The notes: a model not told the origin generated them from the letters alone. A stretch of 64,000 nt of DNA from Vandiemenella viatica (GCA_031002005.1 JARYHS010011408.1:222931473-222995472), one strand, 5' to 3'; shown: positions 21,670-33,999, counted from the first letter of the stretch. A program made the numbers and translations.

Positions 21670-24010
21670 GAAGCGACACCAACTAGTTTAATCACTAACA
21701 CTCCAACGAACACTGCCAGAGTAATTTACGATGCCTGAGCAAGTGTGCTGCATCAGAAAATTCAATAATCACAACGAACCGAAGAGATTATAAGGCACTC
21801 AGGAAGTTTCTTTGAAACTCTGAGAAAAGAGGAAGCGTTATGAGAACACCAATGGAATACGTATTACTTATGTTTAGTTCTACCTGAAGAACTTTTCCCG
21901 TAAATTAAAGATAAACATATTCATTGCTTTCTTTGTCATTAATTCAGCCAAAATAAAGATAAAAATATGGAAGCTGAATATAAATTAAATTCTTCCCAAA
22001 TATTAAGAGAAAACGCAAAATTTTTAATGATGAAAACCGAAAAAAGCTGAAATTTGAGTGAATCTTGCTAACGAGTAAAAGATCATTTAAGTTGTGAGAA
22101 TTTGAAGAAATTTGTAAAAGTAATATTCAAAAGTGGAAGATATGTAGGCAGAAAAGAACTAAATAAACATGGATATATCATAACCGTCCTTCAATGCTAC
22201 ACTATTCAAAACGTTTTTTTATATATGATATAAAAAACATTTCAAACTTTTCTACAGAATTCGCTATTTAGACGGTGAAAAAGAAATTCAGATGATTTTC
22301 TTGATGTTATTTGAAACTGTAGTCCCACTTATTATTAATTTTCTGAAACTTTATTTAGTTCTTGCTGTTAACATCTGGAATTGACAGTTAAAATTCATTA
22401 ACAGTTTACGTATACAAGTTTTGGGTGTGATACTGTTGGTTACATGAAAATCTATCTTCTGGATCTGATTATTTCATGATAGGTTTTGGACAGTGTGATC
22501 TACTAACTTCAGCTCATATTTATCTCGGAGCAATTAACAAACGGAAGATCAAGAAACAATTAAATGAGGTAGTGTCATATCGAGATTAAAATGGAGGTCT
22601 GCTATCAACAACATTAAAGGGGAAACAAATAAGAAGGTGTAGACACTATTATCATACACTAAATAAACATCTACCGTATGATTTCGTAAGGTCACTAATT
22701 CACTTACCTCGATAGCTATTGGCCGGAGAACCGTGTCACGTGTCAGCCTTCACTCGCAAAAGAGCGACCAGAGATACCATTAGAAGAAATTCGTTATTAC
22801 GTCAATAACTTAATAGCTGAGGAACTACTACCAAATTAATTGCCATAATACATTACTTAAGTTTGTTTTTCGTAGCGTTTCACAGTTAAAATATTTCTGA
22901 TAAATTTTTCGGCTGAAAAATCGTGGATCTGCTTTTAATTAACATGTAGCTAATTAAAAAACTTAAATAACTTTAAAAAATTAAATTACTCATGGTCTCT
23001 CTTGTAACCACGAATGGCAATTGCCATTCCGGCTTAGGATAAATTTCAATTTAATTAAAACTTTCACTAATGTTGTTTCTTGACCAAAGTTTATGCATTA
23101 CGGTTTATTTGCTTTTTAGGCATTTAACTGACCACTTTCGTTATTTGTCTTTATTAATGTTCACTGTACGTGAGTTATTAGGTTATTTTAAGTGGACATC
23201 AGACCAAATATGTTACCGAATCGACTATTCTGGCAATTCATTTCTTTGTAGTTGCTCAAGCTTAACTGTTTAATAATATGGAATGGTGTATTAAGTTCTC
23301 TGGCCGTTACAGATACTATAACAAATGATTACATTATTAATGTTTGCCCAGTCTCGATTAAAAAAAGAGATGCTTTCGAAGCAAACAGGATTTTTTTTTT
23401 TTTTTAAATGCAGTGTGAACTTTAACGGCCAAATAAAAGTCAAGTTTGTATTTAAGCAAGTTCGAGTTTATGACCTTTGAAACAATTATACTATTGCGCC
23501 ATCGTCCCGGTTCGTGTTTAATACCTACCTCTATTAATACTTCTGAGTTCTTCAAGCTCAAGAGATTTCATTCAACCTGAAACGCGTGTCAAGTTTATAT
23601 TTGTTCAAATCAGGTCAACCTGTCATGTTTCATCCTAAAACCTGGAACTATACTAAATCCGTGATTATACACAAAAAAAGGTCACGGGCTTACACTAGTT
23701 GTTAATAATGTCGTTTTATTTCATAAGTATTCAGTTATAGCATAATATTTACAGCATAGCATTTCAGTTAAAAGATTGTTTGATATCTTCTTTGAGACGA
23801 ACAGAAATGTTTAACGGTTCAGTGAGGACTATAAAAGTACAAAGAGGATACAACTGAATCTTGGTTGTAATATCTGACTGGTTGAATAGTATCAACAAAG
23901 AGTGTGGATGGGCTTAAGAATTCTGGAAACTTACAATTATCGTTTGTGTAAGCATACGTCCTCATGATAAACAATTGGCTAGAATCTCTGTATGTGTCGA
24001 TGATATCGCA
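21670..24010. other. Intron between Fn3 exons, nothing recognised
   Basis: A 2.35 kb AT-rich intron with no repeat family that I can support. Short frames (for example 23070-23273) lack coding features. Confidence 0.6.
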
Positions 24011-24015
24011 CTGAC

Positions 24016-24176
24016 CTCTGTCCATCCTGCGGCGTCTCCTCCGAGCTTCCAGGCCTCGACGCGGTAAGCGAGCACCGGGACGCCTCCACGAGCCTCGCAC
24101 TTGGGCCACGACAGCGTCAGCCAGTTGCGGCCCTGGTCCGAAACCACGGGCTCAGAGGCGATCGCCACCGGTACAT
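24016..24176 (-). CDS. Giant muscle Ig/Fn3 protein, exon with Fn3 first half
   Basis: Internal exon of 161 bp. The acceptor TTATCAG precedes it and the donor GTCAGT follows ACAGAG. It takes one base from an exon further upstream (G plus AT gives Asp) and ends in phase 0. The encoded VPVAIASEPVVSDQG, WLTLSWPK, then PVLAYRVEAWKLGG and WTE is the A-to-D strand half of an Fn3 domain: initial prolines, the LSWP tryptophan, and Y-x-V-E. It joins in frame to the exon at 21445-21666 to make a complete Fn3 domain. No further upstream exon is visible before the right window edge, so this intron exceeds 39.8 kb unless an exon was missed or lies in the N gap. Confidence 0.92.
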
Positions 24177-24465
24177 CTGATAACAAGCAACATGAGGTGA
24201 GCTTCAGCACAAAACACCTGCTTGCAGTCTACTACTAATGCACTGAAATCCCAAACCTAACGTCATCTGTATCCCAACCTCTACCAAAATTCATTGCATT
24301 TCCTGTTTTGCATGATAAGAAAACATTCATTCGAGGGAGTATTCTTACATATACAACTGTCATTTACTGCTATCGTCTGGTATATCGAAGATATTCAAAG
24401 GATAATTTTCTAAATAGACGTGAATGACGTTTTAGCTTTGTCAGGATAAGACAGAAACTAACGAA

Positions 24466-25370
24466 CGAACATCTCCTTTATCTGGGTAAAGGCACATTCT
24501 GGGCTTCCTGGCAACGAGAGAGTAGGTTCTCTAGCAAAAGTAGCTGCCCAAACAGGTAACCCAGTGGAAATATTAATAGGAAGTGATATAATTACAATAA
24601 TACGCCAGAATACAAGTGAGGCCTGGAACGATATGTGGAAATTCACTGACCAACACAAGGGAGGACACTATAGGCTGATACATTCGCAAATACCAACAAC
24701 ACAGTGGTATCTTAAAAAATATGCCACAAAAAGCTGTATCCATAATATCGAGGTTAAAATTCAGAATTCACTTGCACAAAATACATTTAGCAAACTCCCC
24801 GCTGTGTCAGTGCGACGGAGAATCGAAGGCTGATACAAACCACCTCTTTATCAGATGTAGGAAATTCATAGAAGAGTCAGACAAGCTCTGGAAAGATTTA
24901 AAACAATGGGATACAAGATTCCTAGTAAATGTAAGTCATCTCCTTGTCCTAGGAAAAGTCTCACTATATTAGATAATGGTGCGCTTCGTCAAAAGGAATA
25001 ACATAGAAATGTAACTGGGTACAACATATGCTACTTATCGATATTGTAAACAGTTATCATTTACAGAACATTAGGTTTTTACTATTCTATTTATAAAAAT
25101 TTAATTGAAGTGATTTATTCAAAGTACTGGATTATAATATTTTTACTGTTAAATCTCTGACATCATTCTTTTGTAACGTTGTTTGAGCTTTTAATGTTAA
25201 AATAACTATGAAGTAAACTTGTAATATGAACAGCGACTTATGTATATGCTTATTAGGTAAGCTTCAATGTAAATGTGTGTATGTATTTATGTGTGTAACG
25301 AAGTAGCACTAAGTGTAACGTCCCATCACTGTTTCGCCAACAGGCAAAGTGGTAAGAAATTAAAAAAAAG
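24466..25370 (+). mobile_element. LINE fragment with RNase H end and C-terminal cysteine motif
   Basis: The plus strand reads FIWVKAHSGLPGNERVGSLA at about 24477, the C-terminal RNase H signature W-x-x-x-H-x-G-x-x-G-N. Then come a linker (24564-24720) and, after a frameshift, LCQCDGESKADTNHLFIRCR, a Cys/His motif typical of the C terminus of Jockey/R1-type LINE proteins. The tail to about 25370 is non-coding and ends A-rich. Truncated at the 5' side and frameshifted; inactive. Confidence 0.85.
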
Positions 25371-25454
25371 ATTCTTCTGGAATTCGTTCACCATGTAGCA
25401 AGAATTCTTCTTTAGCGAATTGTACATTTATGAAAGTTAATTCCGAGTCAGTTG

Positions 25455-25625
25455 TGTAATCGGTAACGCTGTGGCCTCGTGTTCCGGAGAACGCGGTTTC
25501 ATATCCCCATTCAGCCTTACAGGTTTCGGTTTTCCATGGTTTCCCAAAGTCACTACACATTAATTCCGAGATTGTTCGTTTCTCATCTCTAATACCTCGA
25601 TGCTGACTAGGTGAAAAGCCACATG
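25455..25625 (+). mobile_element. SINE family A, diverged copy
   Basis: The head CGGTAACGCTGTGGCCTCG, a damaged B box (GGTTTCATATCCCC), GTTTTCCATGGTTTCCC and a GGTGAAAAGCC tail keep the order of family A. The tail loses much of the body. Confidence 0.7.
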
Positions 25626-25639
25626 AAAAAAGTAACCAA

Positions 25640-27690
25640 GAATGCAAGGATTCTTTTCCCATGTTTCTAATTCAATAGTACGACGTCTAGGGACGCTGAA
25701 AAATGTCCTATAGCTCTAAAAAACAAAACAAAAAACTCTTTAATTTCGAAGGTAACATGTGAGTTGGACGATGGACTGTATAGCTTCTTCTAGTCTACTC
25801 CAACACCTTTTCTCCATGTCGTCTGGAGAAATTACGGATTTCTCTGTTGGGCTACCGACCGTCTATTTACAAAACTGATTGAAAATAGTATGAACAAGAA
25901 AACAGAAGGTTGCATTTCACAAAGCCAGAATAGAAATGATTAATACTGTGATAGAGATAACGTGGAATCAACTGTTAGGGACAGACAGTTGGAACTGGTA
26001 CGGGTACGTCCACTAATGACTAGGGTTGAAATAGGGGGCGAGGAGGGGGGGGGGGGGGGTCCGGAGAAATCCCATCAAGGGCGTAGGGTTCGACAGAAAT
26101 CTCACGACATCCTTTCGATTCCTTGAAGAACAGGAGAGCTAAAAAAAGTCTTCAAACTACTTGCGACGTCAATCCTAACGTTTGGGGGAGGGGGGGTAGA
26201 AGTCGTCTTACCGCCCTAGAAAACTAAAAAATAGCTAAAACAAAGTGGTCTCCAAAATTACGGGGTCGCTCCTCACCACGAGGGAAAGGGGGCGGGGAGA
26301 TCCAGATTTCCAGTTTCCGAAAAAAAAAAAACCTCACGTAATTAATGGATGCCCCCTAAGTGCGGTGCGGAGCACTACTGCACTCTGCAATCACAATGTT
26401 GTAGCTGAAGAATGCTTGTAAGCGACACTGGACGTACCTGAACACATGTACCTTGAATAAATCTTTAGCAATTTAGTGGCGACAATCGACATGGGATACC
26501 ATTACAAACCGATATGAGAATCGGAATCCAACTCGCAAATTGCTTTCGTGAAAGCAATCCAACATCGGTGACTCGAAATAAGTTCAGGTCAGTGTCGGAA
26601 TGGTATCTTCATATGGAGCATAGCCGATTGCTTTTCTGTTCCTTTTAGATAGTTCTATACCTGTACTAAGATTGACGAACCGCAAACACATTTTATGTTT
26701 TTAAAAAAGTAGACTTCACAAGCAGCATCGTTTTCGATGTAGCTAGACCTAGATAAAGGTTTAGCGAAAGCTTCAAGACGTTGTTATAAGCCGCAAGGAA
26801 CTAATCAAAACTTCGACTCTCTTCTATTACTAACTGGCAGAATTTTTCGGTTAAAAGGATCCTTATGATAGTAGGAATATTCTATAACTCAACCTTGAAG
26901 CAGAACTGATAGTTTAATAAAAGCTTAAAATCCGTTCGTTCACTGAGAGAAATTCATTTAAGATAAAATATTAGATTAAGAAATCTTATACAAATACATT
27001 ACATTAAAAATTACAATACAAAGAAAGAAAGCATTAGAATCAACGGGATTTTGCAAGTTCTGGGATGTGATTTATCGACTGAGTGGTTGGTAGAGATACT
27101 GTTTTGATTGGTAACTTGGATTAATTGATGAATACGCTTGGAATGGAAATGGAAAATCGGTTGGAAATTTCAGCACGTTTAGTGGCATATAAAACACAGT
27201 TTTTAGCCTTGTCACATTTCGCCGACAATTTAGTTAGAACTCAGCCATCGGGTTTGTCTTTTTTTTTTTATTGCAAAGCAAAATATTTCTTGTAAATCAG
27301 TTGAATTTTCAATCCCCTATTTTACTTTGATAAGTTGCGCCATGTTATTTAGAGGTCAGTTCGAGACTGACATCATTGTTATTGTTGAAATTATTCATAT
27401 GCGAAAATTCTTGTCAGCAAACATTGATACATAGCTTCCTCATTTGATAAGTTAAATATGAATTATTTGGATCACTCATCCATTGATTGTTAATTATCTC
27501 GTATCAAATATATTCAACGTTTATATAGTTATTACTCTCCTAGTGTACTTTGATGCTAACTGTTACAAATTTAACATTCCCTCGTCATGAAAAAAGAAAG
27601 GTGTACAAATACTCAACTTTCAGCTGGTAAATAGTAATGAAGTAATGTATTTTGAAAGGCAACAGTGTTTCCATATAAATTTTACAACAT
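25640..27690. other. Intron with purine-rich G tracts
   Basis: No coding signal or known element. G-rich low-complexity tracts occur at about 26030-26061 (including a run of about 18 G), 26183-26200 and 26285-26300. The rest is AT-rich. Confidence 0.5.
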
Positions 27691-27699
27691 AACAATTAA

Positions 27700-27780
27700 A
27701 ATTTGCAACACTCAAGACCAGTCTCGAACCTGCGATCCTCAGGACACGAAGATCCAACACTCCAATCGGCCGGCTGCAGA
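27700..27780 (-). mobile_element. tRNA-like SINE head fragment
   Basis: The minus strand reads GGCCGATTGGAGTGTTGG (A-box-like) and GATCGCAGGTTCGAGACTGG (B box). Only the head is present. It is too mispaired for a working tRNA. Confidence 0.5.
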
Positions 27781-28361
27781 TATATTTGGCTCATATTCCA
27801 GTTAAAGAAGATGCAGAGAGAGTAAACTGTAACTCAGTAATATATTCTTTATGATGGTTTTTGGTTTTGTGAGAGAGTTTATTTTTAGTATAAAACCATC
27901 AAATAATCACAGAGACACCAAAATTGATTCTTACATTCATAAAAATTACTGCGTAGTCTCACTAACTCCATTGAGAGCGTACAGTGAGAGGTTACAAAAA
28001 ACAGCCTTTTTATACATGTCTCTAAATACCATCACTGTTTCAACAACAATGTCAATGCTGTTATTTCAGTAGCAAACGTGCGTACAAAATTTGTTAAATT
28101 CGCAGCCATATTCAATGGAAGAGGGTGAATAAGGAATGCCTGAAGGATTACTGAATGTTCAGTAAAGTAATTGTGTTTTAACTTTCCTGAAATAATTTTG
28201 TCTTTTAAAGAAGCAGATGGATGTATCATATAAACAAAATGTGAAAGGCTATCCATTGCGAAGTCAATAACATGAATTCTAGAGTAGAAATAATGCTTAA
28301 AATTAATTGTAACTCGGTATAGATTTATAATTTCTGTACAAAGGAAGATGCAGCGAGCTCT

Positions 28362-28650
28362 AAAATGGCTCAGCGGTTAAAACGTTTGACTGGAGAGCGA
28401 AAGGTCCGCAGTTCGAATTCCTGTATCGAAGGAGATTCTTCCTTCAACTTCGGCACAGGTGGCTGTGTCAAATAGGCCAAAGCATTTCTGTGGTTGGAAT
28501 TAAAAGTTAAACTGTAGGTCCCTTATACCTGGTAGGATTACCGGGTTAGGTTAAGGCGGCTCCTACAGAGGTGGATTACACATACAGTAAAAACCCTGTC
28601 ACCAGGTCACGAGCCTTTACTGTTAGCTAGTTACAATTATTGTTGTCTCA
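28362..28650 (+). mobile_element. SINE family B (tRNA-derived)
   Basis: The A box TGGCTCAGCGGTTAAAACG and B box GCAGTTCGAATTCC are well placed for a tRNA-like head. The body has GTTAAACTGTAGGTCCC and GATTACCGGGTTAGGTTAA, as in 20335-20565. Confidence 0.83.
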
Positions 28651-28659
28651 TAGACAGTA

Positions 28660-29740
28660 CATCACTTTATCAAATCGTGTTTTGATCTACAAGTGGTCAC
28701 ATACATTGCTTTGCACTAATGGACAATTAGTTCAATTATTACTTTAACGAAGTTGAAGTATAAAAGTAACAGAATATATTTCGATTCTATAAAAAAAATA
28801 TTCCTTGCCGAAATTTCAGATGAAGTAGAAGAAAGACACAGCGAAATTGGTGCAGGATACACCTTGTCATTACACTACGAGAGGCATAGTCCACTTGCAA
28901 AATTATGGCATATCGTGTGGCGTGCCTGCGATTCCATCGCAAACCATAATCCTGGTTTAATATGTTCCCTGAATTTACTTTATCCAAATGCTGGGAAGGT
29001 CTTGGGAAGTGATTCATAGTCTATTTCGTACCCATTCTTTGCAACGTTCTTCACGCAGCACTAATGACAACAGTGTCAACCACCCTGTGTGGATGGCCAG
29101 AAGAGTTCTGGGCGTTGACCATTGGTGACGATGGATATTATTCTGTATTGCAACAGTAAGTAAATTTACCTAGCGTCATAAGAAACATACAGTCATTTGC
29201 AATGAGTAATGAACACTGTAACTTTGTAAAAGGTTAAACAGTTTTCACAGCCGTCATAATTTAATCGATTATTTTGCGAGATGTATTCCGCATCGAATTT
29301 GAGCTCCGTTCCATCGAATGTTCCGACCTAGGCGTACGGTTTATATCAGTACTCTATAAACATAACAGTTGGATTGACTCAAGAAAGCGAATATAGGTTT
29401 CACGGAGCATAAATCTTTCAAAGTGACTGATAATCGTAATTTCGTGTTATGCACATGACGATGGCGTAAAGATTTACTGATCGGAGCGACCCTTGTAAAA
29501 ACCATTGAGAAAATGCAAAATGTATTTTTCAGCCTGACGGTTGGACGTAATCCTTCTTTTGTTACACTATGGGCAGTTAAAATACTTTTTTTTGAATGCG
29601 GTCGTATGTACAGAGTGTATAGAGTAGTGAAGTGAAGTTCTCTGTGGTAATATCATGAAGAATGTTTTGAGGTAGTTTTCATTAAAGATGAATAAGTCGT
29701 ATCTCCGTGTCCTTACTTGTCGAGGTTATGCTTCTATAGT
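28660..29740. other. Intron, nothing recognised
   Basis: Mixed-composition sequence. Overlapping frames at 28753-29019 on both strands show no domain. No repeat family is recognised. Confidence 0.5.
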
Positions 29741-29754
29741 TCCCCTAACCCAAC

Positions 29755-29803
29755 GCAAGGCCAGAGCGTTAACCGCTCACCTTTTACGCTCGGTGTGTTG
29801 TCA
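29755..29803 (-). mobile_element. SINE family A head fragment
   Basis: The plus strand AAGGCCAGAGCGTTAACCGC and TCACC-ACGCTCGGTG is the reverse complement of the first 45 or so bases of the family A head. The rest is missing. Confidence 0.6.
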
Positions 29804-30104
29804 TTTGAGCTTTCCTTAATGGGAGTGGATAATTAGCTTTCATTTCCACTCTATAAGGAAATACAGCGTGTTATGGATGAGAAGGCCCATCTCATCAAGT
29901 ATCCTTTTATAGCTGCTACTGATTTATTTTTGAGGTTTGAAATTGTTAATTACTGTAATCAGCCAAAAATGATGGGATCTGTTAATCATTTATGGTATAT
30001 TGGCCATCCTTCCGCAGTTGCTTGTTACACAATTGTAAATGAAAACACCGTCAATTAGCAACTGGTTTTATTCATATAGGCTCAGACGCGTTTCGCCCTT
30101 GTGG

Positions 30105-30647
30105 AAACACACTCACAGAATAAGTAACATATTCAAAAAACAAGGGCTAAAAATTGCATTTCAGACAAACAACACAGTACAGAAACACCTAAGCAACCAT
30201 AATGAAATAGATCAGTACCAGCAATCAGGGATAAATGAACTGATTTGCCAACAATGTAAAGCGAAATACATAGGACAGACAACCAGGAACTTTACTACAA
30301 GATACAAAGAACACATCAGAGCCATTACATGTACAAATCACTCAACATTTGCAAAACATTTGTTAGATCACAACCACCAACCCACCACGATTCAAACAGA
30401 CATGAAAATACTGACCGAGCGTGGTGGTGTAACGGATAGCGTTCTGGCCTCGCATTCGGGAGGACGGCGGTTCGAATCCCCGTCCGGGCATCCAGATTTG
30501 GGTTTTCCATGGTTTCCCCAAATCACTCCAGGCGAATGCCGGGATGCTTCCTTCAAAAGGCCATGGCCAAATTCCTTCCCATTCCTTGCCCCCATCCTTT
30601 CCCGTCTCTAAAGACCACGTTGTTAAAAAGGGACGTTAAACTGTTAC

Positions 30648-30678
<31 letters not shown>

Positions 30679-30840
30679 TGAAACTAAATAATCACAAGAA
30701 ACACCTACTTACAGTACAGGAAAGTTACCATATTCACAAAGCCATTGCATCAAAGCAAACTGTACTTAATGAATTCACTCATTTAACAAATGAGACCTTG
30801 TTTAAAACATTGAAGAATAACCAAGATACAGGATTATAAT
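30105..30840 (+). pseudogene. Penelope GIY-YIG endonuclease region, split by SINE
   Basis: The frame reads THRISNIFKKQGLKIAFQTN, then GINELICQQCKAKYIGQTTR and NFTTRYKEHIRA, with HLLDHNHQPT later. GIY-YIG is seen as the G-I-N-E-L...K-Y-I-G-Q-T form with the R-x-x-E/H helix (TRYKEH) that holds catalytic residues. After the SINE, TKLNNHKKHLLTVQESYHIH and NETLFKTLKNNQD continue to a stop near 30838. In Penelope elements this domain nicks target DNA for reverse transcription. Here it lacks the RT and is broken by the SINE, so it is not functional. Confidence 0.85.
30415..30671 (+). mobile_element. SINE family A, tail type 2, with TSD AAAATACTGA
   Basis: Complete SINE: CCGAGCGTGGTGGTGTAACG, B box GGTTCGAATCC, the CCATGGTTTCCCCAAATC body, then the tail AAGACCACGTTGTTAAAAAG, GGACGTTAAACTG and poly-A. 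Perfect 10-bp direct repeats AAAATACTGA at 30405-30414 and 30672-30681 mark the insertion in the Penelope element. The tail differs from the CGTCGACGAGGCGTAAAGCC tail of most other copies. Confidence 0.95.
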
Positions 30841-31255
30841 ACACATAAAATGTAAATTACAACACTGACACCACTGCACAAACAGAGACATATTTTAATA
30901 ATACATAGACACAGACGTTACATCAGAAGGAAAAAAAAAACATTAGGTTGGCATCACTGTAAACGAATGTAAACAACAAGGTTTTGTTGTTCGTCAGACA
31001 AAAAAGTGTCAATATCAATAGATTTTGAAAACAGTGGTAGGGTTACCTCCAAAAACAGGATAACAATAGCTATTCTCATAGTTATGTGGAACCATAACTA
31101 CAGTTTACGTCACAAAAAAGTGCAAATGGAGCTATTCCTGACCACCATGAAACTGCCTCAACCATAAGTCGTAAGTAGAATGTAGTTTATTATTAGTTAG
31201 TTATGTATAGTAATATTGTAATTTTGTCAACACCAACATGTATATACATCCACAG

Positions 31256-31300
31256 TCACTGACGATGCCCCATTCCACAAGGGCGAAACGCGTCTGAGCC
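31256..31300 (+). ncRNA. Hammerhead-ribozyme-like motif in Penelope terminus
   Basis: TCACTGACGATGCCCC, then a loop, GGGCGAAAC and GCGTCTGAG give the order of a minimal hammerhead: CTGANGA core, short stem II (GCCC with GGGC, one unpaired T), GAAA, a very short stem III and the GTC cleavage triplet. The 3 bp next to the core (TCA with TGA) could start stem I. Hammerheads with weak stem III are known in Penelope terminal repeats. The inverted copy at 30040-30110 lacks the CTGANGA half. Activity is unproven. Confidence 0.55.
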
Positions 31301-31695
31301 TATATCAATAAAACCAGTTGCTAATAGACGGTGTTTTCATTTACAATTCTGTTAATCATTGTTTCCGAATGAATAACTGAGTTTATTGTGCACTGAATCG
31401 GTTAGCAAAACTAACATTTAAACATTCGCAACAGCATATCTTGAAATACCACAAACACAAATTACACATACGTTACAATCTCCGCACTGAGGAACTCCAG
31501 ACACGGGTCCGTGCGCAATGACAGTGTGGTGCCAACAAGCCTACGTGCTCCCAGCTGTTCATCTTGGCCCACCGCCAAAGATTATTAACACTAGTTTACG
31601 TTACTAAACTTATGCTTCCCCAAAGACTATAGATACTACGGTTTGTTGAAATCCTACTATACACAGATTAATTTACATAAATTAATACAATTATA

Positions 31696-31905
31696 TTAAC
31701 GCTTACATTCGGGAGGACCCGATTCGAATCTCTATCCGGACATCCAGATTCGGGTTTTCCATGGTTTCCCCAAATCACTCCAGGCGAATGCCGGGATGCT
31801 TCCTTCAAAGGGCCATGGCCGAATTCCTTTCCGTTCCTTGACCCCAGTCCTATCCCGCCTCTAATGACCCCGATGTCGGCGAGGCGTAAAGCCACAAGTA
31901 AATAA
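31696..31905 (+). mobile_element. SINE family A, 5'-truncated
   Basis: Starts within the tRNA-like head (TTACATTCGGGAGGACC), has GATTCGAATCTC as B box, the complete body, and ends GTCGGCGAGGCGTAAAGCCA with an A/T-rich AATAAAAATAATAAT tail. Confidence 0.9.
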
Positions 31906-31919
31906 TAAAAATAATAATA

Positions 31920-33170
31920 TCTATACAATTATTCATAAATACATAGAATTATAAATAAAGATAATTGGTGGGGTGTGATATTGTCACATGGTAACATAAT
32001 TTAGAAGAATTTACTAAAAACAGAAATTATTTGGTAAAAGTTGACTTCAATATACAACAATAATAGGCTTTTCATATTTCTTTACAAAGAAATTAAACAA
32101 AATTTTGTAATTTGTATGTTCTAAAAACAAATATCACTGGGATGAATGTTACACAAGAATTGTTTTTAGAAAAAAAATTGTGATGAAATCATCTGATCTC
32201 TCTAGGTCCTGATAAAGTAGAAAGGAATTCGTCGTAATGAGTATTAAAAAAAGTACCTACTATACGGGCAAGCCACCTTACTACAGAGATTATGTTCAAA
32301 AAATATTTAAGAATAAACGGATATACCGTATACAGTATTTCACACGCTGCTGTTAAACAATGTTATTTCTTACAACTGCTATCCTCGTATTCTCCTTTGA
32401 GTGACTTTTGTTCCGCTAAAGTTATTGATATAATCAACCTAGAATTACAGTCCATAATAGACTGAAAAATTATCAGATGTTTCCGCCGGTGCGAAAATTT
32501 GAATTTGAGCGCATTGAACCCAACTTGTCCAAGAAGCTATAATATCAATGATTAAGTAACACAATCAGTAACAAGACATTTGGTCTTATGAAAAGTGGTA
32601 GCTTAATTTTGACGAAGTTCTTTTATTAATATCTCGTATATTCAGTTTTAAATACAGTTTGCACGAACAACCTACAGTTAAGCTATCAAGAAGAAAATTA
32701 ACGAAACCTGTTTGCTGGACGATTAACTTTCTCGGCCGTCTAGAAGTTTCGATGAAGCATTAAATGATTTTTTTTTGCTTTGAGAGAAAAGACTACCCAG
32801 CAATTTTGCTGAGGTTATTAAGAGAAGTCCTAAGGACTTTCTGGTATTCAACGAAGAGATATTAAATCTCTTAACCGCAGCGCCAGCTATTCTGATTGCG
32901 GTAGTTAGATTACCATCTATCATCTACTATTATGTCATCGGCTCAGGAACACACGTTTCATGAAAAGGAGAAAACAAAACCATATGCGTAAACCACACAT
33001 ACTCAGTTTATTGACCTCTAGGAAGAAAAGTGAAGTGAAAGATTTGTAAAACGGATATGTAATCACACGCTACAGAAAGACATCACTATTTTGCCAGCAC
33101 GTTTAGTAAGGAATTCTGTTCCTGTATGTGGATAAGTACTTGAATCAGGGTACTGTAACTAACCTATAAC
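31920..33170. other. Intron, nothing recognised
   Basis: AT-rich sequence with no supported coding region or repeat family. Confidence 0.55.
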
Positions 33171-33174
33171 TCTA

Positions 33175-33420
33175 TTTTTTTTACTATGGCTTTACGCCTC
33201 GTCGACGGCTCTGGTCATTAGAGGCGGGATGGGACTGGGGACAAGGAACGGGAAGGAATTCGGCCATGGCCTTTTTGAAGGAAGCATACCGGCATTCGCC
33301 TGGAGTGATTTGGGGAAACCATGGAAAACAAAAGTCTGGATGCCCGCACGGGGATTCGAACCGGCGTCCTCCCGAATGCGAGGCCAGAACGTTAACCGTT
33401 CACCCACCACTCTCAGTTTC
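33175..33420 (-). mobile_element. SINE family A, full-length, tail type 1
   Basis: On the minus strand: ACTGAGAGTGGTGGGTGAAC, GGTTCGAATCCCCG, the body with GCCGGTATGCTTCC, and the tail CGTCGACGAGGCGTAAAGCC. The plus-strand frame across it is an artefact. Confidence 0.92.
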
Positions 33421-33829
33421 TTGTTGTTAAAACTTGAATTTATTCACGATAGAAACACATACGTTCCTCTACTAGACATGACATATATTTCATCACAGTG
33501 TAAACAACTCCCAAGCATATTAACTATTAACTGAACACTTAAAGGATTATGCAGCGCAGGACACAAAGCATGCTACAGAAGACGTGATCTTGTCTCACGC
33601 AAGGTCGAAGTTGAAGTCCACTCTTTCCTTCTAGGAGACTGAGGGCGAAGTTGTTGCGGAGATCGAATAGAATGAAATCGAAGTCAAAAGATTCCATCAT
33701 AAATAGTATGAGTTTACACCACACTTTTTCTCGTGTACTTGTTGCAAGAATCGTTTGTAAATTCTTTCCGGTGTAAACAACTCCATAGCAGCGATTTCGA
33801 TGACAATTGTTAACAGTTTGGAGGTCCTG

Positions 33830-33965
33830 ACTTTAATATTTAGAACAATCTTAAATTCTTTCAGCACTTTCGGTAAATTATTCATCACTGGTAATTTATT
33901 CAGATCCTTCATTGAAATAAAATTTTCCCACCCCCTTATACCTGAAATCGAGTGCCAGAGATAGG
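33830..33965 (-). mobile_element. LINE 3' fragment (family of 8500-9330)
   Basis: The plus strand shares TTC-TTCAGC-CTTT-GGTAAA, ACTGGTAATTTATTC and CTGAAATCGAGTGCCAG with 8515-8655. Only the 3' portion is left. Confidence 0.65.
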
Positions 33966-33999
33966 AATCAGAGGGTTGTGTGATTAGAACAATGAATTA

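Larger units (their letters stand above)
30030..31360 (+). mobile_element. Penelope-like retroelement, truncated, inverted flanks
   Basis: The coding part (30105-30840, interrupted by a SINE) carries a GIY-YIG endonuclease domain. The outer about 75 bases at 30030-30110 and 31280-31355 are inverted copies of one another (CACAAGGGCGAAACGCGTCT, GAGCCTATAT, ACCAGTTGCTAAT, GGTGTTTTCATTTACAATT). Partial inverted copies and terminal repeats of this kind are known for Penelope elements. The reverse-transcriptase domain is missing, so this is a 5'-truncated copy. Confidence 0.85.

Noticed and set aside
30325..30611. Several frames of 60-100 codons with GNHGKPKSGCPDG-type residues, seen at many places
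   Set aside because: These are translations of SINE family A and not proteins.
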